From Sternotherus odoratus (lineage: Eukaryota > Chordata > Testudines > Kinosternidae): a stretch of DNA of 64,000 bases. The stretch spans positions 43,340,890-43,404,889 of the forward strand of contig JAVMKO010000003.1 of assembly GCA_032164245.1 (NCBI GenBank), given 5' to 3'. The first letter of the stretch is position 1. Each line of letters begins with the position of its first letter. Below, piece by piece: positions 32,241-49,130 of this stretch. The notes beneath the pieces were generated by a model. The model was given only the letters and a program-made list of their open reading frames with translations. It was not told the DNA's origin and made no database searches. The position numbers were made by a program, and so were the translations under genes.

Positions 32241-34224
32241 TTGCTGTAGCCATGCACCAAAGTAGTATGCTTGGGGAAGAATTGGGGTTGTTTTTACAAT
32301 GGGTAAAGTATCAGAACAATGGCCATAGCAAGTGTTATAGTTATGGTTGTACCAGCTTTCACAATTCTACTTCTGTTTTAGTCACACATCTTTCTAAACT
32401 TTCACCTAACTGAAATTTTCCATTTTTGATTTGTCAGGTTCTCTCCCCTCCATTTTTAAGTTTAAACAAAAATGGTCCAATATGTGGGTAGGAACAAAAT
32501 GAACAAATACATTTACATCATTACAAAAAGTGATTTAAAAAAATAATCAGATCTAAAGTCAAAGCTTCCTGGAGTAGGAAGTTGAAGGTCAATATAAAAA
32601 TAGTTCCTACTGAAGTTAAGTACTTTTAAGTGTTGTGGAGAAAACCTGTTAAGCTCACCAATGTATGACCCTTAATAGATTTTGATTAGAGTTTTCATGC
32701 TAATCTGAAGTGGGCAGCTACAGACTACATGCAAGTGGTTTTCTATTTCTGGCTCATAAGCCTGAAAACTTCTCCTACATTTTATCTTTCCCAAGCTACC
32801 TGTCAATCACAAGTCTCCACAGTTGCAGATGCACTATCAGTGAAATAGGTGCCTATCGTGCAAAGCTCTGCTGAAGTAAGATCTTTGATTTGGCAGGTTT
32901 AAAAGACCTGCAAGGCAGACTCTCTCGGCACCTCTTAATATAAGAGAATATCCTACCAGAGGATCTATAATGTCAATGAGACCAGGTGTTCTGGTGGCAT
33001 CTAACCAAATCAACTAACCTGCTGTATGCCTGAAATAGGAGATGGTATGAAATTTCTCTTTGGAAAAACAATACATTTAATTTTAAAAAGTATGTTATGA
33101 AAAAACAGCCTGGTTGAAAAGAGAGCTCAGAAAAGACAAAATTAAGTTTGCACAAACCAACTTCTTTGCTTTTTGTGCACCCTCACTACAGCAAAGTTTG
33201 ATTACATTCTATTACTCAAATACAATATAAAATTTTCTCATCAACTTTACACATGTATCAAGATGCGGTACTGTGTACTGCACTCAGAGTCTATGAAAGT
33301 TACAAGTATAGTTAATAGTAACTCTATAACATAATATGATGTATAAGAATAAGACAGAATATTTGTTGGCATTCATCCATATTGGCTATTTGTTACTACT
33401 AGACAACTACTGATTAGACCGAGTCTGGTAAACCTTGCTTCAATTTAAAAAAGTGTTTAGTATAAATAAGGATCTTAATTTTCACAGTGTTTAAGCAAGG
33501 ATTACTATATTGAACTTTTAGATGAAAGGGGCCCAAGTCTATCCTCAAATAAAAGCAATTGCACTGAAGTTACGGAGCTGTACATACACGACTAAAGGCA
33601 GTAATTAGGCTTAAAGTTTCAAACTTTTTTTGTTTAATGCAGGATTTTCATAACTGGAACAAATATTACAAGAGACATTTAGATGCCTGCAGCTTAATCA
33701 ATACAAATTTTACCTGTTGCATAAATATGGATACCTGTACTTAGGATTATTAAAGTATGTTCATTTTGAGCTATACACCCTAATTAGCTCTGCATGGTAA
33801 AGTATAACTAAATGTTGTTTAAGGTAAACAACCCTGGGGGGGTGGGGGGGGGACCGCTTATGGACGAAACTGTACACAAAAAATGTGAAAGGGTAGAGCA
33901 GAAAAACATTTGGAGAAAAATATCTAACGGGGACAACTGGAAATGGAGAATGTGTCAGTATATTCAAAATATCAGAGAGGAAAAAACTAGAGTACTTGCT
34001 GAGGGAAATGGCGGCTTATAATGCATGTATTTTGACAAAACCATGAAACGGTTTAAAAGATTTACATTCAGAATCTTTTGAGACTGGGGTTTTTTTTATT
34101 AAGAGGAAATACCAAGGAAACAATCTAGAGTAAAGGAAAACATTTCTAACATAGAATAGGAGAGACCTATAATTGAAAAGCAGGGGCCTCAGGACTCTCC
34201 ATCTGGCTCCCATCCCCTCTCCTA
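32241..34224. other. LMBRD1 intron, nothing recognised
   Basis: AT-rich non-coding DNA with a G-rich run at about 33836-33852. No gene or repeat family was recognised. Confidence 0.45.
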
Positions 34225-35472
34225 GGGCTTGGTTACACTGGTACTTTATAGTGCTATATAGCCTCCAGGAGCGCTATAACTCTCTACCCATCCATACGGG
34301 CAAGGCACATATGCTAAAAGTCAGAGTTTATAGCGCTTGTGGTAATCCACCTCCGCATGGGGAATAAGGGCTGTTGCGCTACTGGTGTAGCGCTACGGCG
34401 CAAATGTGGACACCCACTGCGCGTTAATTAGCCTCCAGCCTGGCCCATAATTCCCATTCGAGCCACTCTGCTCATCAGTTTCAAACTCTTCTGTCGCGTC
34501 CTCAGGTGACCACACGTCAGACCTGCCCTTTAAATTCCCAGGGAAAATTTGAAAATCCCCTCCCTGTTTGCTCCAGCCAGGCGTGGAGTGCTCCTCAGGT
34601 AACCATTTTGCTTGGCCATGGCTCCACGTGCCATGCCTCCTCGCAATAAGCGAGCTTCACCGTGGAACAAGTGCGAGGTGCTGACCTCATCAGTTGTTGG
34701 GGGGGGAGAGGGGGGGGGGGGAGAAAGAGGCTGTCCAGTCTCAGCTGCGGGTCTAGCCGCAGGAATTACGATGCATATGGCCTGATATCACGGGCCATGA
34801 CGGACAGAGGCCATGCCCGGGACACTCTGCAGTGCTGGGCAAAAGTAAAGGAGCTTAGGATTGCCTATCGCAAAGCCTGCGACGCAAACAGCCGCTCTGG
34901 GGCAGCCCGTGACTTGCAGATTCTACAAGGAGCTGGACGCGATACTTGGTGGTGATCCAACGTGCAGTCCATTGACCACCCAGGACACTTCCCAGCCCAC
35001 CAGTGAAGGGGGGGGAGGGGAAGAGGAGGCCGAAGAAGAGGATGGAGAGAAGCAGGAGGAGGAGGCGGCAGCAGCGGCCGAGGCAGCGACCCAGGGCATG
35101 GAGGAGTCACAGGACACATGCAGCCAGGAACTCTTCTCAAGCCCGGAGGACACCCAGAGCCAGCCACAGCGTCCGGCGGTTGCGGGGGGCAGGGTGGCAG
35201 CAGTGGATTGCATAGGTACAGCTACTTTTCTATTGGGAAGGCAAGCAGCTTGGCCGGGATGGAAAGGGATGCTTGCTGCATGCTTGTCTACACGTGGAAT
35301 AGTGCATTGATGTACTCTATCACATCAGTAATTTCTTCAAAGGTCTCAATAAGAGCTCTGGCAATGTGCGCTCTAGTGCAATACCCCCTTGCGCTCTAGT
35401 GCAATACCTATTGCTGTATATGGGACGTGCTATAACCAAACGCGCTATAATCCTGGAGTGTAACCAAGGCCC
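34225..35472 (+). mobile_element. Harbinger-like DNA transposon with Myb/SANT gene
   Basis: The terminal inverted repeats are GGGCTTGGTTACACT on the left and the complement of GGGCCTTGGTTACACT on the right; the subterminal stretches are rich in 'gcgctata' motifs. The 1.25-kb interior holds a broken Myb/SANT-like gene but no transposase. PIF/Harbinger elements normally carry both, so this copy would be a deletion derivative. The expected 3-bp target duplication is not clear: CTA lies on the left and AAG on the right. Confidence 0.65.
34618..35205 (+). pseudogene. Myb/SANT-like DNA-binding protein, broken
   Basis: An ATG at 34618 opens a basic N-terminus (MAPRAMPPRNKRASPWNKCE). The Myb/SANT-like three-helix region follows: SSRRNYDAYGLISRAM, then LQCWAKVKELRIAYRKA, then CRFYKELDAILGGDP in a second frame. 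An acidic low-complexity tail (about 34995-35100, Glu/Ala-rich) ends it. Two breaks are visible. An expanded G tract at 34700-34724 lies just after the codons for DLISCW, and a frameshift lies near 34905-34915. Such proteins bind Harbinger ends and help the transposase enter the nucleus. This copy cannot be made intact. Confidence 0.7.
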
Positions 35473-36780
35473 AAGGGTGCAGCTCTCTGGAGGTGCCTGC
35501 CTTCCACGCCTTCCTCATTCACACCTCATTCATTCAACAGGGCAATTGATTACAAAGTGGGGGAAGATCTTATTTTACTTCTAGCAAAAAGACATTTTTT
35601 TTACCTTAATTATTCTACCTTAGAGGCTATAGTATATATTACCAAAAGTTAAACTTTTTTTTGTGTTAAACACAAATTTATCTACAATAATGGCAAGGGA
35701 ATAACTAAGTAATCAACAAGATGCACACCACAGTTTGATTACAAGAGCTTCTGGTTACTTCCAAAGTAGGAAGGATTTAACCTGATGAGCATAATCTTTT
35801 ACTTTGGTCGTGATCAATCTCCTGAGCATTCCAATCCCTCAACTACACCTTTATTCAAGGTGATTTTTTTAAAAAATGACAGCTTAGTTGATCTTTTATA
35901 TGCTGAGTATATAAACATCCAGAAATATATACAGTAATGGAAGCCACCAGCACATGGTGCAACAATATTCATAAAAATCTTGATGAACAGCTATATATCT
36001 GATAGTTTTGTACCAAAGGCCCACAGTCTTTATGGTCTATTGTCCAGAATGACTAATCACAAATCTGGAAACTGGTTCTAAAACCAAGATTTTTGTTCCT
36101 TTTTGTTCTATAAACAATGATGAAATGTGTTACATTACACTGAAATTTATTTTTAAACAAATATCTTGATCACGATTAATATTTAAATTTGGAAACGGAA
36201 AATGGGTTTTGAGAATGCCATGCTGCACTGGTTTAAAGTAGTTTGCAGTACTTCAATCTTAATTCTTAAGAAGGTCTAAATGACTTCACTTTTCTTCTGT
36301 CATCAGAGACAATGATGAATGCCTGCCTTCCCTGGAAACATTTTTTCTAAAAAGTTAACCATGTCTGTTTTAAAATTATCTTTATTAAGTCCCTTCACCC
36401 CTTCTTTTTTTTAAAAAGCATAAAGGTAAAAATTCCAATAAAATTCAATGTGTCCCAATGCAGTCCAGGATGAATAATGAGTCCCTGATGCACTAGCATA
36501 ATGAAGCTTTACTGCAGATCTGAAAGCTTCTCCTTGCCAACACATTACAATCCTTGGAATGTTCCAAGTTACAAGCCTATCACTCATCCCACCTTCCACC
36601 TTAGTTAGCAAAAACAAACAAAATCTTAAAGGAACAATTTTATCAGGCTGAAATGTTATGAAAGTTAACAAGAAAAGCAAGGATATGCTTTCTTAGAGGA
36701 CACGAGAAAGGTAGAAAATGGAAACACGGAAAACAAGAATATTGATTTTGCAATCTCTACACATCTCCACTCTAGTAGAG
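35473..36780. other. LMBRD1 intron, nothing recognised
   Basis: AT-rich non-coding DNA. No gene or repeat family was recognised. Confidence 0.45.
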
Positions 36781-40059
<3,279 letters not shown>

Positions 40060-41370
40060 TGAAAAAGACTGGCTGTTAAACCTTCCGTGGGAGCCCCACG
40101 GATTGAGGCCATGAGTGTCACCTCGTGACCAGAGCAGAAGCCATCATTCTGGCTGCCTGGAGTGAGGTTCTGGCTATGTCCTTTCCTTCCTCTGAAAGAA
40201 AAGAAAAAACTCTTGCCTGGAGTGTTGAGGCAGCGAGTCAACATTTTGCCATGGAGTCTCACATGGTTAGCAATATGGAGCTGTAATCTGCCTGTTGAAT
40301 AATTTTTTTCTACCAAACACTTCCAAACAGAAAGAATCAAATAAGATGGATTTAGCACTTGACTGGCCCTCTCACTGGAGAGTGAGAATGTAAAAATTCA
40401 TACCCCTTAGCTGGCATGTAGTATTTCTTCTGTCCTCTTCAAAGTGGGATGTAGAGAAGATGGGGTCTGCCACAGGGCTTGTTGGTGGATAGGGCCATTT
40501 TCGATGGGGCTGCTGTGGCCAAAATGTCAATGAGCCTATGAAAAGACTTAATCCACAGGCTGGAGACAATGGTGCCACCAGAGGAATGGGGTAGTGGCGT
40601 GGCACAAAACAGATGACACACCCTGTTGCCCTCCCCTCTTGTCCTCTCTCAGCACTGCAGAGAATCCTCTCTCAGATCGTGGTTTCATATGTTTCTTCCC
40701 GTGGCACTAGAGATGGAGAATGGTGTCAAGAAATGTGCAGTGCCAGAGAGGCACTTCACACTGAAGCCAAGGTGCCCAGTACCTGATTTGATTGGCTTGG
40801 CTCTGACGCCGGGCTAAGCGTAACTTCCATTAAGTTATGCTCTGGCTAGTCTCCCCATCTTTTTTTGTACAAGGCTTGAAGTCCTGACAGACTTGACAGT
40901 GCTCTTATGAGTGAGCCTCTACCAAACACTTTGGACTGTGGGGCTCTCACAGGCATAGGCTTGCCACAGGAAGCACAAAGTTTGAAGCTTTGAAACCAGG
41001 GCATTCCTGGCTCCAGGCTGAAGGGAATGTCTTCTTTGATAAGCGAGGGGGACTAAATAACTATCTACACTAATATTATTTAGACTACTTCTAAATAAAG
41101 ACGGGTAACTAAGCTGAAGAGAAAAAACAACAACAACATTGAATAATAATGCCTTGCCAAAGCAAGAGGAATTGTTCCCACAACCATCACTGGCAGTAAG
41201 AAGGAACTGAGAGACTTTGGGGCTGGAAGTGCCCCTTATACCAGCCCATAAGCATGTGGTACTGGAGCTGGCCCAACAGATACCACTGAGGGGAAATTTT
41301 CTGGTAACTGTGTATGTGGCTCATCCACCCCTCATGTGGAATGAACATGAGCAAGCACTCAAAGTGATAG
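40060..41370 (-). mobile_element. Old DIRS 5' fragment (ITR and gag remnant)
   Basis: The right end (about 41196-41370) matches the intact element's 5' ITR at its edges: 'aagaaggaactgag' inside and 'acatgagcaagcactc' outside. A gag start lies at 41004, reading FKLCASCGKPMPV against FKACKVCGKPMPI in the intact copy. Further pieces of gag are recognisable at 40440-40540 and at 40080-40300 (LQLHIANH for LQLRIANQ). There are internal deletions, frameshifts and stops. The RT and recombinase parts are absent. It lies in an LMBRD1 intron, in the sense orientation. Confidence 0.82.
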
Positions 41371-41700
41371 TAACTGGTTGTCTATTCTTTATCAAATCTG
41401 TGTAGGTCACTTTGATAGAGCCAAAAATGAAAATATTGGAGCCATAGTTTTCATTTTACCCAAAACATCTTTTTAGTGAGAGTACACAAATGCCATGATG
41501 GGCATGTGCAATACTATTTTAGGATTTCCAGAGTAAAAAAAAATTGGTAGCCAGGTAGTGTCATCTCAGAGCTAAATACAGTGATGTAACTCAATAAATC
41601 TGAAAGGTTGCTATGACGGAGTGTAAAGAATGACCGTGCCTTCCTGGATTTTAAAGTATCATGCATAGGGCTATAAAATAATAACTATGGCAGATCTTGT

Positions 41701-42410
41701 TGTCAAGGTACGTCTCCCCACTCTGAACTCTAGGGTAAAGAAGTGGGGACCCCACATGAAAGAAGAAATCACCCCCCAAGCTTATTTTACCAGCTTAGGT
41801 TAAAACTTTCCCCCAGAACATAAACTTCCCCTATGTCTGGGCTTGGAAAACGCTGCCACCACCAATTTAAGCCCCCAAAGCCATGGGTTAGGGTAAACTG
41901 GAACCCCCTTCTTTAACACCCCTCAAATCTCTTCCCTTCCCCTGGGAGAGGTTTGAGGAACAAGAAATCCATCACTTGCTGTGAGACGTGCCCGATCCAA
42001 ACCAGGATCTATCCAATGGAAACAAGCAGACAATCTTAAAAGGAAGATTTTAATAAAAGGAAAATAAACCCCTTGTACAGAAATCAATAGAAAAAATCCT
42101 TATCACCACTCAACCTCCTGACTCCCTCCCTTGGAATTTTTCCCTCTGCTACAGCTTAACAGCAAGGAACACCGTGGATCAATCATCAAGTGAAACAATT
42201 CACTTACTACTAGGCTTGACTTGGTTAGAAGATTATAGAGAGATATGAAAGGACAGAGTTGTGGTTCTTCCCATCCAGGCGAACAGCACAGACAGAGGAG
42301 AGAGACTCCCTTTGTTTCTGAGGTTGATTATGTCATCTCCCTCTCAAGTTACTTCAGGTTAACCCTTCACAGGTAAAACAGTAATTCTAAGCTACTTTAT
42401 ACTTATGACA
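41701..42410. mobile_element. Solo LTR of an LTR retrotransposon (second family)
   Basis: A 710-bp unit that begins TGTCAAGGTA and ends CTTATGACA, so its ends form the inverted repeat TGTCA/TGACA. It is flanked by the identical pentamer CTTGT at 41696-41700 and 42411-42415. No coding region is present. The sequence differs from the LTR at 14412-15323. An AATAAA at about 42062 on the plus strand could be its poly(A) signal, but orientation was not settled. Confidence 0.82.
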
Positions 42411-42415
42411 CTTGT

Positions 42416-44324
42416 CATGTGATTTATGAATACAGTGTGACATTCGTCTCTGGTGACAGTGGCTGAAAACTAAGCTCTCCTTTCTCGGTGGTCTAAATTC
42501 CTAGATAATGTTAGAGGTGTAATTAACTGCCCAAAAATCTATGATTGTATGGGAAAAGAACTAATGGGAACAATACAATAGTGAGCTTTCTAACTACATC
42601 TGGAAAAAGTTGGCTGATGAAAAATATTTAGTGAGATTCCCACCCCATAAATATGTTTTACATATACTTTGGTGCAGGACATCAAATAATTTGTGTGCTT
42701 TTTCCTGACACAGAAGAGTGGCAATTCCTCCTCCCATATCAAGTCAATGAAATTTCTTTGTACCACCACCAGAGGGAGGCAGGGATAAAGAACTAGGAGG
42801 AAAGAGAAAGTAGCTGTTCCCCCTCAGTCAGAAAGAATCTTTAAAATCAGACAGCTCAGGGAGAACCTTCAGCAGATGGCAAAAATTAATCATGAATTTT
42901 TACTGCTTAAGATTTAAAAGCAGCAAAATGAACATCAAATGGAATGTAACTACACCAACTTTTTTTTTTTTTAAACCACCACCTGAAAGTTAGTCACACC
43001 ATTCCCTACTGGAGGTACACGAATAATTGAAAGGGAATAAAATGTCTTCAGATGCCAACAAATATATTAGTAAGAGAAGTATCAAATATTCTCTCTACAT
43101 ACATTTTCCCAACATAAAAAAGTGTCAAGCTGCCTGGGTGTTACCTAGGTTGCCTACTGGGAAAAGCCCTGGAATAACCTTAGAACTCATACTTCCACAG
43201 AAATAACGGAATTGATATTTAGGATGATGCCTCGTGTATCAGTTTTGCAGCATTCTCTGGAATGTGATTCACAGAGTGGCACTAACAGCTGCTGCCTTGC
43301 TGCACAAAATATGCACTATACAAGCCGAATAGTTTGGGCGTTTCAGTTGCTTTTTTTCTTTTTGCACATAATCAGGCCACTTTCTCCAGTTTATGTTTCT
43401 AGCAATCTCTACTCTGCAGTTTCTGACCCAAAGCTGGGTTCTTGAAAGCATCCCCAAAATAGCTCTGCAGTCTTCTTTTTTGTTATCTATCTATATCTAT
43501 CTATCTGCAATTTCATGTGCCAGACTAAATCAGCTGTTAAAGCTGTTCTTGCAGTTTATAAGGCAAACTCTGTTGATGCTTCTCCAGTTACACCAGCCAA
43601 ATTCATCTGCTATTCAAAGCTTTTACAGTTCATATACTTTCCATCATTTCAAATACCAGTTGCCTTTCCCACCAGCTGCTAACTAATTCCAAGTCACACT
43701 GACATGCAAATTGTTGCTCCTTTGGTTTCTTAGTGATGATATAGAATTTTAGAACCTGAAGGTAACTTTCACTTCACCTATTCTATGTAAGCTTAATGAA
43801 AAGATTTTGGAAGACTTTGAAGAAAGCTTGCACAACACACTATAGGCAGCTCATACCAGCGGTGCAGACTTTAAGATGTTATAGCAGTTTTAAAGATTCT
43901 ACAGTTCAAAATGAATTGCTAAGTTTGAAGGCAGGGAATAACTCTGGAACCAAAAGAATTTTTTAAATTGGTAAAAAAAACATGTGTGAAGCACATGGTA
44001 GAAACAGTAATTTCATGTTTACATGTATCCCTTCTTCCCTGCCTGCCAATATCCTAACTCAGGTTATAGCATTCTATCTTGTACTACTGTGACAGTATTG
44101 GATATGGTTTGTTTTATATTTAAAACTGACAAAGCAAGACAAAGGCTACCTTTTGTTTAATTTCAATCTTTTTGAAATAGCCTAAAATGTCTGTGACAGG
44201 ACACTCTAAGGCATCAATGGAAATTTCCCAAAGTTGAAGAAAATTACAAACAAAATTGACCCGGGGGGAAAAAAAGAGACCCCTAACAATACCAACAGCC
44301 TAGATTAGTTGAAAGCTGCTTTCA
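42416..44324. other. LMBRD1 intron, nothing recognised
   Basis: AT-rich non-coding DNA. A short ATCT array lies at about 43484-43506. No exon or repeat family was recognised. Confidence 0.45.
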
Positions 44325-45545
44325 ATGAATCTAGGCTGCTATCAAATCCCCCTTCATTCTTTTCTTCTGCGGACTAAACAATCCCAGTTCCCTCAGCCTC
44401 TCCTCATAAATAATGTCCTTCAATCCCCTAATAATTTATTGCCCTCCTCTGGACTCTTTCCAGTTTATCCACATCTTTCTCATAATGTGAGGCCCAAAAT
44501 GGGACACTACTCCAGATGAGGCCTCACGAACGCAGAATAGAGGGGAATGATCATGTCCCCCGATCTGCTGGAAATGCTCCTTATACAACCCAAAATGCTA
44601 TTAGCCTTCTTGGCAACAAGGGCTCACTGTTTACTCATCCTGCTTCTCATCTCCATGTCCTTTTCTGCAAAACTGCTGCCTAGTTCCTATTCTCTAACAG
44701 TGATGGGATTCTTTTGCCCAAAGCACAGGACTCTGCACTTGTCCTTCTTGAACTTCAGATTTCTTTTGGCCCAATCCTCCAATTTGTCTAGGTTCCTCTG
44801 TATCCTATCCCTACCCTCCAGTGTATCTACTCCTCCTCCCAGCTTAATGTCATCTGCAAATTTGTTGAGAGTGCAGTCCATGCCATCCTCTGGATCATTA
44901 ATGAAGATGTTGAACAAAACCAGTCCCAGGACCGAACCTCGGGGCACTCTATTTGATACCGGCTGCCAACTAGACAGGGAGTCATTGATCACTACCCGTG
45001 GAATCTGACAATCTAGCCAGCTTTCTATCCACCTCATAGTCCATGCATTCAGCCCATACTTCTTTAACTTGCTGGCAGGAATACTGTGGGAGACCGTATC
45101 AAAAGCTTTGCTAAAGTCAAGGAACAGCACATCCACTGCTTTCCCCTCATCCACAGAGCCAGTTAAGTCATAAAAGGCAATTAGGTTAGTCAGGCCTTTG
45201 GTAAAGCCATGCTGACTGTTCCTGATCACTTTCCTCTCCTTTAAGTGCTTCAGAATTGATTCCTTGAGGACCTGCTCCATGATTTTTCCATGGATTTTTC
45301 CAGAGAAGGAGGTGAGGCTGACTGGCCTGTAGTTCCCCAGATCATCCTCCTCCTCTCTTTTAAAGATGGGCACTACATTAGTTTTTTTTCCAGTCACCCA
45401 GGACTCCCCCTGATCACCATGAGTTTTCCAAGATAATGATCACATGGCTCTGCAAATCCAACAACTCATTTAGAACCCTTGGATGCAGTGAATCCAACCC
45501 CATGGACTTGTGCTTGTCCAATTTTTCTAAATAATCTTGAACCAT
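44325..45545 (-). mobile_element. CR1 LINE reverse-transcriptase remnant
   Basis: A 236-codon minus-strand frame (45397-44687) covers the middle of a CR1 reverse transcriptase: NYRPVSLTS, LFLDFSKAFDTVSH (first catalytic Asp), RGSVLGLVLFNIFIND and FADDIKL (active site). It continues, with frameshifts, through the C-terminal part to about 44325, where the usual 3' untranslated end is missing. The upstream endonuclease is also absent. This is the longest uninterrupted CR1 coding stretch in the window. Confidence 0.92.
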
Positions 45546-46299
45546 GTTCATGGTTATATGATTCATGTATTGTATATGTTTGTGCTAAGGAATTTTTATG
45601 TAAACTAAGGTTCTCAGCTGGTAAAATGCAAAGTTTTATCTACTCCATTTCCTCGTCTTCTACTTTCCCTTTATCAGGTCAGTCATCAATCTAGGATATT
45701 CAAACTAAGTTAATATATTAGAAGAAAATACAGAGACAACATACCAGAAAAACTGTTTCTTGACAATATTAAGACTTTAAAATACAAGATAAAATTGTCT
45801 AAGTATTACAGTTCTGAACCTAAACACCAAGATGTTAGTTTTCCTACTCAGATTGTGTTACTATTTACCCCATCTTTATTTTGAAGATAAACAACTTATC
45901 CTCTTCAGCAAGCAAAATACTGGTTAGAAACAAATCTATATAAAATGAGTTCCATATTCAAGGCAACTAAAGTTCTAATATAAAAATTATTTTTAGAAGA
46001 TTAGTTTCCATAACAACGTGATCTGTCAGATTGTTCTCTGCTCACTACTATGAAAAATACAATTCAAGTGCAATAAAATTAGCAGGGCTCTCATCCCCAG
46101 TATATCTGAATAGCGGTTATAATGGAGTAGGTCACTATACACTTATGCATATCCACAAAGCCAGTAAAAAATAAAATACTTAAAATTGCTAAATATTTAA
46201 AATTAGCATATGGAGAAAATATACTTGCATTTAAAAAGACAATGTCAAAATAAAAGATAAATGCTTATGAGAAAAGTGTTAGTCCAGATGAATACAATT
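45546..46299. other. LMBRD1 intron, nothing recognised
   Basis: AT-rich non-coding DNA. No gene or repeat family was recognised. Confidence 0.45.
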
Positions 46300-46600
46300 T
46301 AAATGTCAACCTGTGGAACTCTTTGCCAGAGGATGTTGTGAAGGCCAAGACTATAATGGGGTTCAAAAAAGAACTAGATACTTTCATGGAGGATAGGTCC
46401 ATCAATGGCTATTAGGGATGGTGTCCCTGGCTGCTGTTTGCCAGAAGCTGGGAACAGGCAACAGGGAATGTATCACTTGGTGATTACCTGTTCCATTCAT
46501 TCCCTCTGCAGTACCTGCCATTGGCCACTGTCAGAAAACAGGATATTGGGCTAGATGGACCTTTGGTCTGACCCAGTTTGACTGTTCTTTGTTCTCATGT
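46300..46600 (+). mobile_element. CR1-group LINE 3' end
   Basis: Fourth copy of the tail family: 'aacctgtggaactctttgcc', 'ggataggtccatcaatggct', 'ggctagatggacctttggtc', then 'tgacccagtttgactgttct'. About 300 bp, better preserved than the copy at 26604. Confidence 0.82.
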
Positions 46601-48888
46601 AAATAAACCATTTAGAGGGAAAATTTTAGCAGAATTTTTTTTTTAAGTAGTCATCCTTAGATATTCTAAATCAGCAGTTTTCAGAAACTAAACTACCAAA
46701 CCTGTCACACTTATAAGCTGTAGTAAATGCTCTGAATTTTTAGATCAATGAAGTTTAACAAAATTCTTCCATCACTAAGTTGGAACATCTATTAGAGAAA
46801 GAAAGCAATCAGCTGAGTACACATCTGTAACTTGATTGTATGTGGAACTTCTGTGTTCATCTGTTGAAACTTTAAAAAATACTCTGAAAAATATCCTTAT
46901 CAGATGAATCCATAATATCTGCTTTAAATCTTGTTTTCTACTGTATGTATGAGGGACTGGGGGAAAAAAAATCCAGAGAGACTCCTAGCTGTCACAATTT
47001 TGTGTTTCATCACAATGCAGCGAAAGCAGCCAAACTGTGCTTGTTTTTCTGGTATTTCCCAAAAATTCTTTTCCCAATGCATGGACTGATCATAATAATT
47101 ACGATTTCAATAAGACTCTAGCCATGTACATAAAACAAAACAAAAGTTCTATCAAAAACAAGAGAATTCTCAAAGAATTCTACTATAAAATGGTCAGAAG
47201 CAAAATACAGTTTATTGTATTATGTGTCTGCTATGCCTATATTAAATGCTTACACCAACACATTCCATTAAGTCATTCTAACCCTTGAACATTAATAGTT
47301 ACACAGGCCTTGAACTGGGATAGTATGCAGCAGTACTGTACACCAGAACCTCTCCCAAACCACTTCTTGTTTTCCAGCGTCTCTGCTTTTATCTTTTAAA
47401 AGCTGAAGACTCTGGGTGCTATAGTTGCAAAGAAAAGTTTGACAATGCAAACCAAAAGTACCCAGTGCGATCATGTGTATTAGAGTTTGCAGAGAGTCTG
47501 AAATATTAGCTTCAAGTATGAACTACACAGTTTTCCTAAATGGGTGCTATCTCAGATGCCAATGAGGATATTTTAAATGCCAATGCTAGGTGACACTTTG
47601 ATCAAAGTATTCACAATATACTTCAGTATAGATCTACTCTATATATTCTGAGTGATAGCTTAAGATCCAAGTGAGAGTAGGTTTTGGAAAATACCACTAT
47701 TTATTTTTACCCTAATCAAAGAGGAGCAAAACCCCAAAGCTATCAGCAGGATATCGGAGCCCCACCACAGAGAATCCAAGATGGAAGAGTTCAGCAGAGA
47801 CCATGGGTGTATACAAATTCAGGTCTATGAGTTGAGCCCAGAAAATCTTATATTTATAAAATATTTGAGCATTTGTATGATCTACTGAGATGGTATCCTA
47901 TTCTGGTATCTTAAGAAGGTGGAACTTATTCTGGGGACAGAACTTTTACCTAATTTGACCCAGGTCACAAAATAATGCTGTTTACAAGGAATGTTTCCCC
48001 TATCCATCTTCTAATGTCAGCACTGGTAAATTGAAAGCAAGTATTTCCACCTGAAAGGGAAGGGAGAAAAAAGGGGCAAGACCACAACATAATTCCTGCA
48101 TTAGGAACTCAGAGTTGTTCTTAATGAAAATGCATTCGCAAAGGTAGAAAACAAGTCAACAATGCTTCATTTAAGAGAAAAGCACAGGCAGAAACTCTTT
48201 CAGAGACTTGTTGATTTATGTCCAAAGACAATGAGACATTGAAGCCTGAGATATGGAAAAATACAACCTTGCAGAGGCAACAAAATTCCTAAATACAACA
48301 CCATAGCCATAACATCATCTACTTGCTTTGTACCAGGAACAGGTTCAGATACTAATCACCAATATTCAAATCCCTTAATGAAAGTGCTCTTAAAATTAAA
48401 TGTGATTTCCTCAATCATTACCCTGTGATGGGAAGAAAAAGGAGGGTTTTAGATCCCAATGTCTGTGTAAGTGCTAGTAGAGAAAGATAGCTTTCTGTAC
48501 AATTCCAAATCAGCTATTACAAACTCATGTATTTTCTACCCATTATTGATAAGCATGCTTTGTACTTAATATAGTTAAGAAACCCTTCCCTCCCTCCCCC
48601 ACAGGTTTTATGGATCCATATCCATGTATCCACACACATTATCCCCTCTTCTCAACCTTCCCTTCCACAGCCTGCGCAAACTTTTACATGACAGAAAATA
48701 TATGCCAATATTGGAGCATAAATTCCAGTGCTTCATCCTACAAATTCATGGATTTAGATGGCTGTAAACCTATTTTTGCTGATTTTGAAGAAGTCAATAT
48801 GTTTCTTAAAATGCAAAGATTATGGCCTCAAACAAAAGGTTGAAGAATCCGATACACCTGATGATCACTTCAAACTCTAACCTCAGTT
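46601..48888. other. LMBRD1 intron, nothing recognised
   Basis: AT-rich non-coding DNA. No gene or repeat family was recognised. Confidence 0.45.
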
Positions 48889-49130
48889 TTTCAGAAATTC
48901 CAAGGCCAAAAGGGACCATTTTAATAATCAAGTCTGATCTGTATATTAAAGTCCATAGAACTTCCCCAAAAATACTTCCTAGACCCTATCTTTTACAAAA
49001 AAAAACATGCCATCTTGATTATAAATTGTCTGTGATGTATAATCCATGAGGATCCTTAATAAATTGCTTGATAGCCCTGAATTTTCCTATTAGGCAGACT
49101 TCTGAAAAAAAAATTCTGGTTCAATAACAT
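48889..49130 (-). mobile_element. CR1/L3-like LINE 3' end
   Basis: Antisense of a LINE 3' end, with 'aaggccaaaagggaccattt', 'aagtctgatctgtat' and 'catagaacttccccaaaaat'. It belongs to the same family as the end of the LINE at 54930-57200. Confidence 0.65.

Noticed and set aside
34865..35213. Pro/Ser/Ala-rich minus-strand frames of about 100 codons
   Set aside because: Antisense shadows of the acidic tail of the Myb/SANT pseudogene.
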